NCBI GenBank assembly: GCA_027531255.1
Contig: JAPZRU010000031.1
Location: 1-56,717, forward strand
From: Steroidobacteraceae bacterium
GTDB lineage: Bacteria; Pseudomonadota; Gammaproteobacteria; Steroidobacterales; Steroidobacteraceae
Direction of reading: 5' to 3'
Length of the DNA: 56,717 nucleotides
Positions 45,205 to 54,354 of the stretch are shown here, one piece after another. Position numbers and translations under genes: made by a program. Under the pieces are notes generated by a model that saw only the letters and a program-made list of their open reading frames with translations, was not told the DNA's origin and did not search any database. Positions within the stretch are counted from its first letter, which is position 1. The number at the start of each line of letters is the position of its first letter.

Positions 45205-47181
45205 GTGTGCGGCATCGCCGGAATCCTCGGAACCCTGCCGGAGCACGCCGACGACGTGCTGCGCGCGATGACCGACAGCATCGCCCACCGCGGCCCGGAC
45301 GACTCCGGTGCGTGGCTCGACCGCGACGCCGGCATCGCCCTCGGCCATCGACGCCTCGCCATCGTCGACCTCTCGCCGACGGGACACCAGCCGATGGCCT
45401 CGCCGTCAGGCCGGTTCGTGCTGACCTTCAACGGCGAGATCTACAACCACGACGACCTGCGCGACGAACTGCGGCGGGCCGGCATCCGTTTCCGCGGCAC
45501 CAGCGACACGGAGGTACTGGCGGCGGCCATCGAAACGTGGGGCTGGCGTCCCACGCTCGACCGTGCCGTCGGCATGTTCGCGCTCGGCGCGTGGGACCGC
45601 GAACTGCGCACCCTGCATCTGGCGCGAGACCGCTTCGGCGAGAAGCCGCTGTACTACGCGCCCGGGCCCAAGCGACTCGTCTTCGGTTCGGAGCTTCGCG
45701 TCATCACCGCTTGCCCCGGCCGCTACGGCGACATCGACCGGGATGCCCTGATCGCCTACCTGCGGCACCTCGCCGTTCCCGCACCGCTCACGATGCTTGG
45801 CGGCGTGCGCAAGCTGCGCCCCGGACACGTGCTCGAAGCCCGGCTCGTGGACGGCCGCGTGACCACGGTCGAGACTCCGTACTGGAGCGCGCGCGAGGTG
45901 TTCGGCCGGTCGCACGCGCGGCAGGACGACCGCCCCGTTCCCGAACTCCTCGACGAGGTCTCGCGTCTACTCGATCGCGCCGTGCGACGCCAGCTCGCGG
46001 CCGACGTGCCGGTCGGCGCGTTCCTGTCGGGCGGCGTGGATTCGGCGCTGGTCGTCGCGAAGCTGCAGCAGGCCAGCACGCGGCCCGTGCGCACCTTCAC
46101 GGTCGGCTTCGCCGAACCGGAGTACGACGAGTCGCCGCACGCCCGCGCCGTCGCCGAGCACCTCGGCACCGACCACACCGAGATCCAGCTGAGTGCCGCC
46201 GACGCGCTCGACCTCGTGCCGCGTCTCGCCGACGTGTTCGACGAACCCTTCGCCGACAGTTCGCAGCTGCCAACGCTGCTCGTGTGCCGCGAAACCCGGC
46301 GCCATGTCACCGTCGCCCTGTCCGGCGACGGCGGCGACGAGGTATTCGCCGGCTACGGGCGCTATCTGCGGGTGCTGCGGGACTGGCAGCGGATGTCCGC
46401 CCTGCCCGCGCCCGTGCGCACGATCGGTCGGGCGGCCTGGGGCTCGATCGCCGCCGCGGGGTCGGTGGCGAGCCGCCTGGGGCTCGGGCATCCGGCCGCG
46501 CGCGTGCGGGCCGCCGGCGAGCGCCGCCACCGCCACCTGGGTGCGCGCAGCCTCGCCGATCTCTACCTGCACGCGGTCTCGCACTGGCAGGAGCCCGGGG
46601 CAGCCGTGGTGAACGGCACCGAGCCGAGCACGGCCGTCAACTCGGGAGGCCCGCGAGGTACGACCCTCGACCCGCTGCAGACGCTGATGCTCGCCGACTT
46701 CGAGCTCTACCTGCCGGACGACATCCTGGTGAAGGTGGACCGTGCCGCGATGTCGGTGAGCCTCGAGACCCGCGTGCCCCTGCTCGACCACGAACTGGTG
46801 GAGTACGTGTGGCGACTGCCGTCCGCCGTCCATTGGCAGGACGGCCGCGGCAAGTGGATCACCCGGCAACTGCTGGAGCGGCACGTGCCGCGTGCCCTGA
46901 TCGATCGCCCGAAGCGCGGCTTCGCCGTGCCGCTGGCCGCCTGGCTGCGCGGGCCGCTGCGCTCGTGGGCCGACGACATGCTGTCCGAGTCACGCCTGCG
47001 CGACGGCGGATACTTCCGCGTGCCCGCCGTGGCCCGGGCGTGGCGCGAGCACCGCGCCGGCCATGCCGATCATTCGTTCCAGCTCTGGGCGATCGTCATG
47101 TTCGAGGCCTGGCGGGAACGCCAGGCCCGGGCACCCGCCCGAACCGCCGACCATGTCCGCGCTCGCGTCGCTGCCGGCTGA
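45205..47181 (+). CDS. asnB: Asparagine synthase-type glutamine amidotransferase (AsnB family)
   Basis: A 658-residue two-domain enzyme. GTG 45205 begins MCGIAGIL, so Cys2 is the glutaminase nucleophile; RGPDDSG and TFNGEIYNH complete that domain (1-210). The synthetase half has GAFLSGGVDSALVVAK (ATP pyrophosphatase loop), FTVGFAEPEYDES and ALSGDGGDEVFAGY. AsnB paralogues are a regular part of exosortase/EPS loci, where they probably amidate a uronic acid or other carboxylate of the polymer rather than make asparagine. Last 29 bases overlap the double-GNAT gene. Confidence 0.92.
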   Translation: MCGIAGILGTLPEHADDVLRAMTDSIAHRGPDDSGAWLDRDAGIALGHRRLAIVDLSPTGHQPMASPSGRFVLTFNGEIYNHDDLRDELRRAGIRFRGTSDTEVLAAAIETWGWRPTLDRAVGMFALGAWDRELRTLHLARDRFGEKPLYYAPGPKRLVFGSELRVITACPGRYGDIDRDALIAYLRHLAVPAPLTMLGGVRKLRPGHVLEARLVDGRVTTVETPYWSAREVFGRSHARQDDRPVPELLDEVSRLLDRAVRRQLAADVPVGAFLSGGVDSALVVAKLQQASTRPVRTFTVGFAEPEYDESPHARAVAEHLGTDHTEIQLSAADALDLVPRLADVFDEPFADSSQLPTLLVCRETRRHVTVALSGDGGDEVFAGYGRYLRVLRDWQRMSALPAPVRTIGRAAWGSIAAAGSVASRLGLGHPAARVRAAGERRHRHLGARSLADLYLHAVSHWQEPGAAVVNGTEPSTAVNSGGPRGTTLDPLQTLMLADFELYLPDDILVKVDRAAMSVSLETRVPLLDHELVEYVWRLPSAVHWQDGRGKWITRQLLERHVPRALIDRPKRGFAVPLAAWLRGPLRSWADDMLSESRLRDGGYFRVPAVARAWREHRAGHADHSFQLWAIVMFEAWRERQARAPARTADHVRARVAAG

Positions 47182-49303
47182 GGCCGTCTACCTGCGGCCT
47201 GCCACGCCCGACGACGCGGCGGCGGTGGGCGCGCTGCTCGGCCAGCCCTACAAGCCGAGCCTGTGGCACTGGCAGTTCGCCAGTCTGCGCCAACCGTCGG
47301 CCCAGCCGCTCGTGGCCGAAGCGGGAGGCCAGGTCGTCGGCTTCAACGGCGTGCTGCCGGTGCTCGTCCGCCTTGACGGTGCAGAGCGCGAGGCGGCCTG
47401 GAGCTGCGATTTCGTGGTGGACCCCGAACGACGCCGGCTCGGGATCGGCCGTCGCCTCAAGCAGGCGCTGCAGGATCGTCACCCGTTGCTGATGGCGTTC
47501 GGCATCAGTGCCGCCGGCGACGCCGTGCACGGACGCCTCGGGTGGCAGCAGTACGTGCCGGCGCAGACGCTGACCCTGCTCAACACGTGGAGCGGCCCGC
47601 GGCAGGGGGCGAAGCGGCTGCTGCAGCACGCCGCCCGGCTCGTCGGTGCGCGGTCCCGGTGGCGGCATCGGGGCGGAACGGTCGACGAGGGGCCCGCCGA
47701 CTCGGCGCCCTGGGCCGAACTCGATGCGTTGTGGAATCGCGTGCGACACGGCTATCCGAATGCCGTGGTGCGAGACGCCCGCTACCTCCGGTGGCGATAC
47801 TCGGAGCACCCGCTGGGTCGCTACAGGGCGATCTACGTGCGCCGCGACACGTGCCTGGCAGCCGTCGGCTTCGCGTGGTGCACCGCAGACAGGGCCGTCC
47901 TCGCCGATTTTCTCGGCGAACGCACCGACCGCGAGGCGAAGCTCGCGCTCGTGCGGGCGTTCGTCCAGTTCGGGCGCCACTCCCGCCTGCTCAGCTGCAC
48001 GACTTCCGACGGCGAACTGCAGGAGTGCCTCCGCGCCTTCGGCTTCCAGGCGCTGGGCACCCGGCCGCTGCGATTCAACATCCGGCTTCCCGACGGACAC
48101 TCCACGCGAGCTACCGACTGGTTCCTGATGGGCGGCGACTCCGACGGCGACATGCTCGAGGTCGCGCGCAGTTCGCTCGCTCCGTCGGCCGAGACGTGGT
48201 CGCTCGCCGAACTCGAAGCCCGTCGCCGCGAGTGGGACAGCCTCGCCTCGGCCACCGGGGCGGATCCCCTGTTCCTCAGTTCCGCGTGGCAGATCGCTTG
48301 GCTGCGCACCTTCTGCACCGGATCGCGCCGTCCCCGGATCGTCGTGCTGCGCGACCGGAGCGGCCGCGTGACGGGTGCCGCACCGCTGTTCCGCGACCTG
48401 CAGATGTACGGGCCATTCCTGAGCCGGCGCCTGCAACTGGTCGGCAACGTGTGGCGCGGTGCGCCGACGATGCGCACCGAGTACCTGAAGCTGCTCGCCC
48501 ACCCCGAGAACGAGACCGATCAGCTCGATCGACTCCTCGACGAACTGCTGCGAGACCCGGCATGGGACGAATGCATCCTGTCCGACCTTGACGAGGCATC
48601 ACCGACGGCGCGACGGGTGGCCGAGCATCCAGGCCTGCGGCGGCACTGCCAGGTGCGCGTGGTGGCCCGCTTCGTGGGCTACGCCGTGCACACGGGCAGC
48701 GGCCTGCAGGCGGCGATGGGCGGCATGGGTCAGTCGGCCCGACGCCGGCTGTTCCACCAGCGCGCGAAGCTGGCGCGAGTCGGCAACATCGCACTCAGCC
48801 TCGCGCATGCCGACCAGTTTCCCGACTACGCCGACCGGCTGGACCGTCTGCACGCACTGAGGTGGGGCCGACCCTTCTTCAGCACGACTCGCCGGCGCTT
48901 CTTCGCGGAGGTCATTCGCGAACTGCCACGCGCGGACGCGTTGCAGATGTCGATCCTGAGCCTGAACGGCCGCGACGTTTCGGCCCTCTTCAACCTGCGC
49001 GCCGGCACCGCCGAGTACAATCTGCAGGGCGGATTCGACGAGAAGGCCGCGCCCGGCGTCGCCCTAGGCCTCCTGCATCTGGGCTACGCCATCGAGCGGG
49101 CCGCTGCCGATGGCGTCGAATCGTTCGAACTGCTCGTCGGTGGCGGTAAGCAAGGCGACTTCAAGCACCAGTTCGCGAGCCCGACCCGGCGCCTGGTGTC
49201 GCTGCAGATCGTCCGGGCGCGCTCGATGCGGTTGGCGCTTCGCGCCTACGACCGCTGGCGTGGCGGTGATGTCGCCTGGCGACCGGACGCCAAGTTGGAC
49301 TGA
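47153..49303 (+). CDS. Double-GNAT protein (GNAT plus CelD/FemAB-like acyltransferase)
   Basis: A 716-residue protein. Residues about 12-150 are a GNAT domain (VYLRPATPDDAAAVGALLG, CDFVVDPERRRLGIGRRLKQ, the acetyl-CoA loop). Residues about 355-690 resemble the CelD/BcsL and FemAB-like GNAT fold of EPS loci (LFLSSAWQIAWLRTFC, FSTTRRRFFAEVI, FNLRAGTAEYNLQGGFDE). Single-domain versions of each half are usual in PEP-CTERM loci; the joined form is less common. It likely acylates amino sugars, possibly those made by the DegT aminotransferase. ATG 47153 lies within the asnB 3' end. Confidence 0.8.
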   Translation: MSALASLPAEAVYLRPATPDDAAAVGALLGQPYKPSLWHWQFASLRQPSAQPLVAEAGGQVVGFNGVLPVLVRLDGAEREAAWSCDFVVDPERRRLGIGRRLKQALQDRHPLLMAFGISAAGDAVHGRLGWQQYVPAQTLTLLNTWSGPRQGAKRLLQHAARLVGARSRWRHRGGTVDEGPADSAPWAELDALWNRVRHGYPNAVVRDARYLRWRYSEHPLGRYRAIYVRRDTCLAAVGFAWCTADRAVLADFLGERTDREAKLALVRAFVQFGRHSRLLSCTTSDGELQECLRAFGFQALGTRPLRFNIRLPDGHSTRATDWFLMGGDSDGDMLEVARSSLAPSAETWSLAELEARRREWDSLASATGADPLFLSSAWQIAWLRTFCTGSRRPRIVVLRDRSGRVTGAAPLFRDLQMYGPFLSRRLQLVGNVWRGAPTMRTEYLKLLAHPENETDQLDRLLDELLRDPAWDECILSDLDEASPTARRVAEHPGLRRHCQVRVVARFVGYAVHTGSGLQAAMGGMGQSARRRLFHQRAKLARVGNIALSLAHADQFPDYADRLDRLHALRWGRPFFSTTRRRFFAEVIRELPRADALQMSILSLNGRDVSALFNLRAGTAEYNLQGGFDEKAAPGVALGLLHLGYAIERAAADGVESFELLVGGGKQGDFKHQFASPTRRLVSLQIVRARSMRLALRAYDRWRGGDVAWRPDAKLD

Positions 49304-49308
49304 TTCCC

Positions 49309-50214
49309 ATGCCGCGCGTCAGCATCGTTCTCCCCACCTGGAATCGCGCAGCGTTCGTCGGCCACGCGATTGCAAGCGTCCAGCAGCAGACTTTCGAGGA
49401 CTGGGAGCTCGCACTCGTGGACGACGGCTCCACTGACGCGACTGCGCAGGTAGTCCGCGCGTTTCTGCGCGACCCGCGCATACGCTATCTCCAGAAGCCC
49501 CGGCGCGGGCAGGCGGCAGCGCGCAACGCGGGGATCGCGGCGACTTCCGCGCGATTCGTTTGTTTTCTAGACTCCGATGACTTCTGGCCGGCTGGCAAGC
49601 TGGCGGAGCAGGTGGCGGTCGCCGACGACAATCCGGGGTTCGACGTCTTCTACGGCGAGGAAGATGAGGTGGACGCGCAGGCGCGCCCCCTTGAGACACG
49701 TCGCATGAAGCGCCACGCCGGCGATGTGCTGGTGCCGCTACTGAAGGACAACTTCGTGCCGATGTCGTCGGCCATGGTGCGTCGCACGGCACTCGAGGCA
49801 GTCGGCGGCTTCGACGAAGCGCTGCGGCGAGCTGACGACTATGACCTGTGGCTGCGACTGAGCCTGCGGCATCGCTTCCACTACTCGCCCGGCACCTGGT
49901 CATACTGCAGGGTGATGCCGGCGCAGTTGTCTTCCGACAAGGAAGCCCGCTTCGCGGCCAACGAACTCATCGTCGACCGCGTGCTCGCTCGGGCGGCGGA
50001 CCGGCTGTCGCCGGCGACCGCCCGGTGGGCGCGCGCCATGCTGCAGGTGCGCCGCAGCCGCTACTACGCCTCGCGTGGGCGCTCGCTGCTCGCCGCAAGC
50101 ACGGCGTTGCGCTCGCTCGCCCTGCTACCCTACTCGTCACTGACTTGGCGCGCCCTGGCCCGGTCGCTGCTGTCCGGCGTGGCTGGCGGCAGCGGTGCGC
50201 CTCCCAACCATTGA
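49309..50214 (+). CDS. Family 2 glycosyltransferase
   Basis: A 301-residue GT2: VSIVLPTWNRAAFVGHAIAS, LALVDDGSTDATA, FVCFLDSDDFWPAGKLAEQ (DSD), RRADDYDLWLRLS, QLSSDKEARFA. Paralogue of 44293-45201. The start ATG follows the double-GNAT stop by five bases, in one transcription unit with the next GT2 (14-base gap). Confidence 0.89.
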   Translation: MPRVSIVLPTWNRAAFVGHAIASVQQQTFEDWELALVDDGSTDATAQVVRAFLRDPRIRYLQKPRRGQAAARNAGIAATSARFVCFLDSDDFWPAGKLAEQVAVADDNPGFDVFYGEEDEVDAQARPLETRRMKRHAGDVLVPLLKDNFVPMSSAMVRRTALEAVGGFDEALRRADDYDLWLRLSLRHRFHYSPGTWSYCRVMPAQLSSDKEARFAANELIVDRVLARAADRLSPATARWARAMLQVRRSRYYASRGRSLLAASTALRSLALLPYSSLTWRALARSLLSGVAGGSGAPPNH

Positions 50215-50228
50215 GTCTCGAGAACCGC

Positions 50229-51134
50229 ATGTCCCTGCCGTCCACGTCCGTGTCCGTCGTCATCCCCTGCTTCAACCGGGAACGGTACGTCGCGCAGACC
50301 GTTCGATCCGTGCTCGACCAAAGCTACACCGACGTCAAGGTCGTTGTCGTCGACGACGGCAGCACCGACCGGAGCATGAAGGTGGTCGAGTCGCTGATGC
50401 CGGAGTATCCGGATCGCCTCTTCCTATTGCAGCATCCTGACCGCGGCAACCACGGACAGTCGGCCGCAATAAACGTCGGGCTGCGCGTGTGCGACAGCCG
50501 CTACATTGCGATCATCGACAGCGACGATTACTGGCTGCCTGGCAAGCTGGAGACTCAGGTGCAGGTGCTGGAGGCCGAGCCCGGGATTGGCGTCGTCTAC
50601 TCGAACGGCTGGGCAGTTGACTCAGAGGGGCGACAGCTCTACGACCTGTTCCCGGCCGACCATATCGAGACGAACGCCTGCGGCGCGCTGCTGCTGAACT
50701 GCTACCTGCAACTGCCGTCGAACGCGCTGATACGAGGCACAGCGCTACGGAAGGCAGGACTCTTCGACGAGACCCTCCGCGCGGCCCAGGACCACGACAT
50801 GGCGATCCGGCTCGCCGAGGTCACGCGGTTCGAGTATGTCCCTCGGTTTCTGTACTGCTACCGTCGCCATGCGGCGAGCATCAGCCGTACCGGGGCCATG
50901 CGACGCTGGCGAAACGGCTTCAAGATCCTAGAAGCGGCGGCCCGACGTCACACCTATCCCCGCGAAATCGTCCGTCACCGCCGTGCCGTGCTTCATTTTC
51001 GCCTCGCGCAGGTGCTTCTTGAGGAACGCGCGTTCGCGGAGGCGTTGTTCCACCTGTTTCGCAGCGCGGTCTCTCATCCAACTCGCGCATTCCGGGTGCT
51101 GATGCGACGTGAACGAATCACCTCCCCGCATTGA
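50229..51134 (+). CDS. Family 2 glycosyltransferase
   Basis: A 301-residue GT2: VSVVIPCFNRERYVAQTVRS, VVVVDDGSTDRSM, YIAIIDSDDYWLPGKLETQ (DSD), RAAQDHDMAIRLAEV. A third member of the same subgroup as the two GT2 genes to the left, more divergent (QDHD where they have DDYD). ATG 50229 chosen; upstream frame is not coding. Overlaps the next gene's possible GTG start. Confidence 0.88.
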   Translation: MSLPSTSVSVVIPCFNRERYVAQTVRSVLDQSYTDVKVVVVDDGSTDRSMKVVESLMPEYPDRLFLLQHPDRGNHGQSAAINVGLRVCDSRYIAIIDSDDYWLPGKLETQVQVLEAEPGIGVVYSNGWAVDSEGRQLYDLFPADHIETNACGALLLNCYLQLPSNALIRGTALRKAGLFDETLRAAQDHDMAIRLAEVTRFEYVPRFLYCYRRHAASISRTGAMRRWRNGFKILEAAARRHTYPREIVRHRRAVLHFRLAQVLLEERAFAEALFHLFRSAVSHPTRAFRVLMRRERITSPH

Positions 51135-52335
51135 TCCGCGCGCCGACCCGCCGACCAGCATGCACCGAGACCTTGGCAACCTTGCATGGGCCGAAAGCCG
51201 CCTCCGCAGCAAAGCGCGACATACCGTGGGGTTGGTCGTCCATTGGCCGACCGGTGGTATCCGCACTCATCTCCAGTACCTGTTCCGCGAAATTGGGCAC
51301 CGATTCCGCCCGATCCTGGTCGCGCGGGATTCGGAGGAAACGCGGTTGCTCTGCCAGGGTCTCGAACGGTACGGAGTTGAACACGTTGCCGCGCGAGGCG
51401 CGTCGATACTCGACCTCACGCGAGCTGCATGGCGCGCGGTCAGTCGTTTCGACATCCACGTGGTCCACAGCCACGGATTCGGATCGACCGTCGCTGCCAC
51501 CCCAGTGTGCCTGTCCCGGCAGCTACCCCATCTCTGCACGACACACGACGTCGTAACGGAGGGAATAGTACGTCGCGAGGGCTGGACCCGTACCAGCACG
51601 TTAGGGATCGCGGTGCGGCTCGCGGACGCCGTGCACGCAGTCAGCCCGTCAGCAGCCGTGTCGCTGCGCCTGCTGCCGTTCGCCGGCGGACAGCGGAACA
51701 TCCATGTCATCAACAACGGAATTGATGTCTCCCAGTTCACCGATCGAGCGCCCGTGGACATACGGGCGGAACACGGGATTCCTAGCGACACTAAGCTGGT
51801 GGGCTTCTTCGGCCGCTTCATGGGGCAGAAGGGCTTCCGCGTCCTGATCGATGCGGCAGCAGTGCTAATCGAACGCGGCGCGCCTCGGTTCGTGGTGGTA
51901 ACGCATGGGGACGGTGGATTCGTTCGCGAGGACACCGAGTACCTAACCTCGAAGGGCCTGCGCGACCACTTCGTCTTCCGGGGCCTGCAGGCTGATCCGG
52001 GCCCAAGCATCGCCGCGATGGACGTCGTCGCGATGCCCTCCCGGTGGGAGGCGTTCGGGCTTCTGGCCGCCGAGGTCCTCTGCTCAGGAGTCCCGCTGAT
52101 CGCAACCGACTGCGAAGCGCTTCTCGAGATCACTCGAGGATCGCCTGCGCGCATCGTTCGCGCGGGCAGTGCGGATGCCCTCGCGGATGCCCTTCAGGCG
52201 GAGCTTGCGAACGGCACCCAGGCGCTCGCCATGGACTACGCCGCGACGGCCCGCGCCCGCTTCAGCTTTCGAGCCAACGCCGAGCAGTTGGCAGATCTGC
52301 TCGACTTCCTAGTGGCGGCGCGACGACGAACGTGA
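51109..52335 (+). CDS. Family 4 (GT-B) glycosyltransferase
   Basis: A 408-residue retaining glycosyltransferase: TGGIRTHLQYLFREIGHRF, DIHVVHSHGFGSTV, HVINNGIDVSQF, LVGFFGRFMGQKGFRVLIDA and the donor-binding SRWEAFGLLAAEVLCSGVPL. GTG 51109 overlaps the previous stop by 26 bases; ATG 51160 is an alternative that would avoid most of the overlap. Last gene of the compact GC-rich plus-strand arm. Confidence 0.9.
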   Translation: MNESPPRIDPRADPPTSMHRDLGNLAWAESRLRSKARHTVGLVVHWPTGGIRTHLQYLFREIGHRFRPILVARDSEETRLLCQGLERYGVEHVAARGASILDLTRAAWRAVSRFDIHVVHSHGFGSTVAATPVCLSRQLPHLCTTHDVVTEGIVRREGWTRTSTLGIAVRLADAVHAVSPSAAVSLRLLPFAGGQRNIHVINNGIDVSQFTDRAPVDIRAEHGIPSDTKLVGFFGRFMGQKGFRVLIDAAAVLIERGAPRFVVVTHGDGGFVREDTEYLTSKGLRDHFVFRGLQADPGPSIAAMDVVAMPSRWEAFGLLAAEVLCSGVPLIATDCEALLEITRGSPARIVRAGSADALADALQAELANGTQALAMDYAATARARFSFRANAEQLADLLDFLVAARRRT

Positions 52336-53010
52336 GCACTGTCCGTTGCCAGAGCCACGTCTTGACGACGAACACGTCTACTTGACATACATGGCGCGTG
52401 TGGCACGCCGCCCAGTACTCAGGAGACCGCAGCGGGTTATCATTCGAGCGCCGCAGGTGACGGACTGAACATGGCTAGGACGCTCGCGGCGCGAGATCAG
52501 GCCACGTGGGCGAAGATCATGGACGCATGTGTCCCGTTACTGCGCGCGACGATCAGCAGCGTTCCATGTAGGCACTTCGGTGGGAGACACATCTTTCGTG
52601 AGATCGCACGCGACGCCGGGGTCGTCCAACGGCGTAACGAAGGGCCCAACGCACTAACGGCGACTTGCCACCGCAAGAACTCGGCTGTGCACGCGGATGC
52701 CAACGGCGTGACCTCGGTGACTCCTCAGGCCTCCACGTCGTGCCCTAGGCGCCACAGATCTCCATCCAGTAGGCCCGCCACTCTGTTGGGTGGTCGCGCT
52801 GGGGGTTGGGGGCTCGGGGTATCGCCAGTGGCAACAAGAAGGAAATGCCAACTGCCGTCGACTAAAGCATGGAAGGCAAGACTGAAGATGGGCTCGGCCT
52901 TAGCACTCTCTGGTGCCATAGGCAGGTTGTCACTCTTCAATGGGTCACGGCACACCCCGCTACGACATGTCGTTCGCGCGTCAACTTCTTCAACCTAATC
53001 CGGTGAATAC
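52336..53010. other. 675-base gap without a convincing gene
   Basis: Short open frames exist on both strands (plus 52471-52998, minus 52725-52955), but neither has a ribosome site, family motif or coding-like residue mix. The stretch marks the change from GC-rich to AT-richer sequence and may be a junction of separately acquired DNA. A lone TTGACA (52382-52387) has no matching -10 at normal spacing. Confidence 0.5.
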
Positions 53011-54351
53011 GTGCGCCGTTGGCTAAGGCGGAACTTGCTCTACTATCCTGCCTGTCTCGTTAGAGGCCAGGCTGTGCCGCGCCTGATCCATTCCAGACGG
53101 AAAACACAGTTCTTCGCTGGCGAAGACCTACTTGCACTTCAGGACGCGCGCCTCAAGGAGATTTCTGCTTGGGCTCTATCCTGTGTGCCACTGTATCGGT
53201 CTAGATTCTCCGGCTTAGTGCCATCCGATGGTGCCGGCCTCGACAGTTTGAGTGCGTTGCCAACGCTCACTAAAGCGGATCTGCGTCAATATCGCGCGGA
53301 ACTGACGGCGCTTAGCTATCGCGGCCTGCGAATCGCGAAGACAACGGGAGGCTCCACCGGAGAGCCAACGACCGTAGTGAAGAATCCCAAGAGTGTGGCG
53401 GAGGAACTCGCCAGCGCGTGGCGAGGGTACGAATGGGCGGGCGTCACCATTGGTGATCATCAGGCGAGGTTCTGGAGCTTGCCCCCCACGACCAGTGGCC
53501 GTGCTATCGCTGCGCTTACAGATCTGGTCTGCTCAAGGACGCGGTTTCCCGCCTTCAACTTTTCTGAACCTCGGCTGATGGCATACATCACGCGCCTGAA
53601 GGAGTCTGGAGCAGACTACGCGTACGGGTTTGTATCGCTGTTGCGGGAGATAGGTGAGTTCTCGCTTCGCTCAGGGCAGCAGCTTCCTAAGGTGAAATGC
53701 GTCATTACCACTGCCGAGAAGTTAGACCATTCTGACCGAGCGTTGATCGAGAGCGCCTTTCGGACGCGTGTCTACGACGAGTACGGCTGCGGAGAGCTTG
53801 GCACCATCGCACACGAGTGCGAGCGAGGCAGTCTCCACATAGCCGCGGAGAACTTGATCGTTGAAGTACTGGACAATGACGGACGGCCGGCGACGGACGT
53901 TCTCGGGGAGATTACTGTCACCGACCTAACCAATCGGGCGATGCCGCTCATTCGCTACAGAACCGGCGATCTTGGAGTGCTGAGCTCTGTGGCTTGCGTC
54001 TGCGGGCGAGAATTACCTGTGCTGAGAGAGGTCACAGGACGAGCCTACGACGTGATTAGCAATCCAGCCGGAACGCGATTTCACGGATCCTTCTTTACTG
54101 GCTTGTTTGCTGAGGCGAAAAAGAACGGCATGGATGTTCGCGGGTTCCAAGTAGTTCAGTTAGCCCCCGAGAGGCTCCACATAAAGGTCGTCCCCACAAC
54201 CAACGAAAACGACCTCCTTCTCGCGTTCGTACGGAAGAACGTTCGCGAGCGATTCCATCCAGACACCGAAGTTGAGTTTGAATATGTCGCCGCCATTCCC
54301 AGAGAGCGGTCTGGAAAGATTCGGCTAGTGAAAAAGTCCGAGACACATTGA
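53011..54351 (+). CDS. PaaK/CapK-like AMP-forming ligase family protein
   Basis: A 446-residue protein of the phenylacetate-CoA ligase-like family. LRIAKTTGGSTGEPTTVVKN is the ATP/AMP-binding P loop (TGGSTGEP), YDEYGCGELGTIAHEC the adenine-binding region, LIRYRTGDLGVLS the ribose-binding Asp, and RSGKIRLVKK the late catalytic Lys. CapK-type members occur in capsule and EPS loci, where they probably activate an acid for polymer decoration. Start GTG 53011. Base composition (about 55% G+C by eye) and frequent TTA/CTA/AGA codons contrast with genes to the left. Confidence 0.83.
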   Translation: MRRWLRRNLLYYPACLVRGQAVPRLIHSRRKTQFFAGEDLLALQDARLKEISAWALSCVPLYRSRFSGLVPSDGAGLDSLSALPTLTKADLRQYRAELTALSYRGLRIAKTTGGSTGEPTTVVKNPKSVAEELASAWRGYEWAGVTIGDHQARFWSLPPTTSGRAIAALTDLVCSRTRFPAFNFSEPRLMAYITRLKESGADYAYGFVSLLREIGEFSLRSGQQLPKVKCVITTAEKLDHSDRALIESAFRTRVYDEYGCGELGTIAHECERGSLHIAAENLIVEVLDNDGRPATDVLGEITVTDLTNRAMPLIRYRTGDLGVLSSVACVCGRELPVLREVTGRAYDVISNPAGTRFHGSFFTGLFAEAKKNGMDVRGFQVVQLAPERLHIKVVPTTNENDLLLAFVRKNVRERFHPDTEVEFEYVAAIPRERSGKIRLVKKSETH

Positions 54352-54354
54352 GCC

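Noticed and set aside
52382-52387. TTGACA as a promoter for the right-hand cassette
   Set aside because: No -10 element at 15-19 bases; the nearest TATCAT is about 50 bases away and far from the next gene.
52471-52998. A 175-residue plus-strand open frame in the 52.3-53.0 kb gap
   Set aside because: No ribosome site, no recognisable domain, atypical residue use and overlapping frames on both strands; treated as non-coding.
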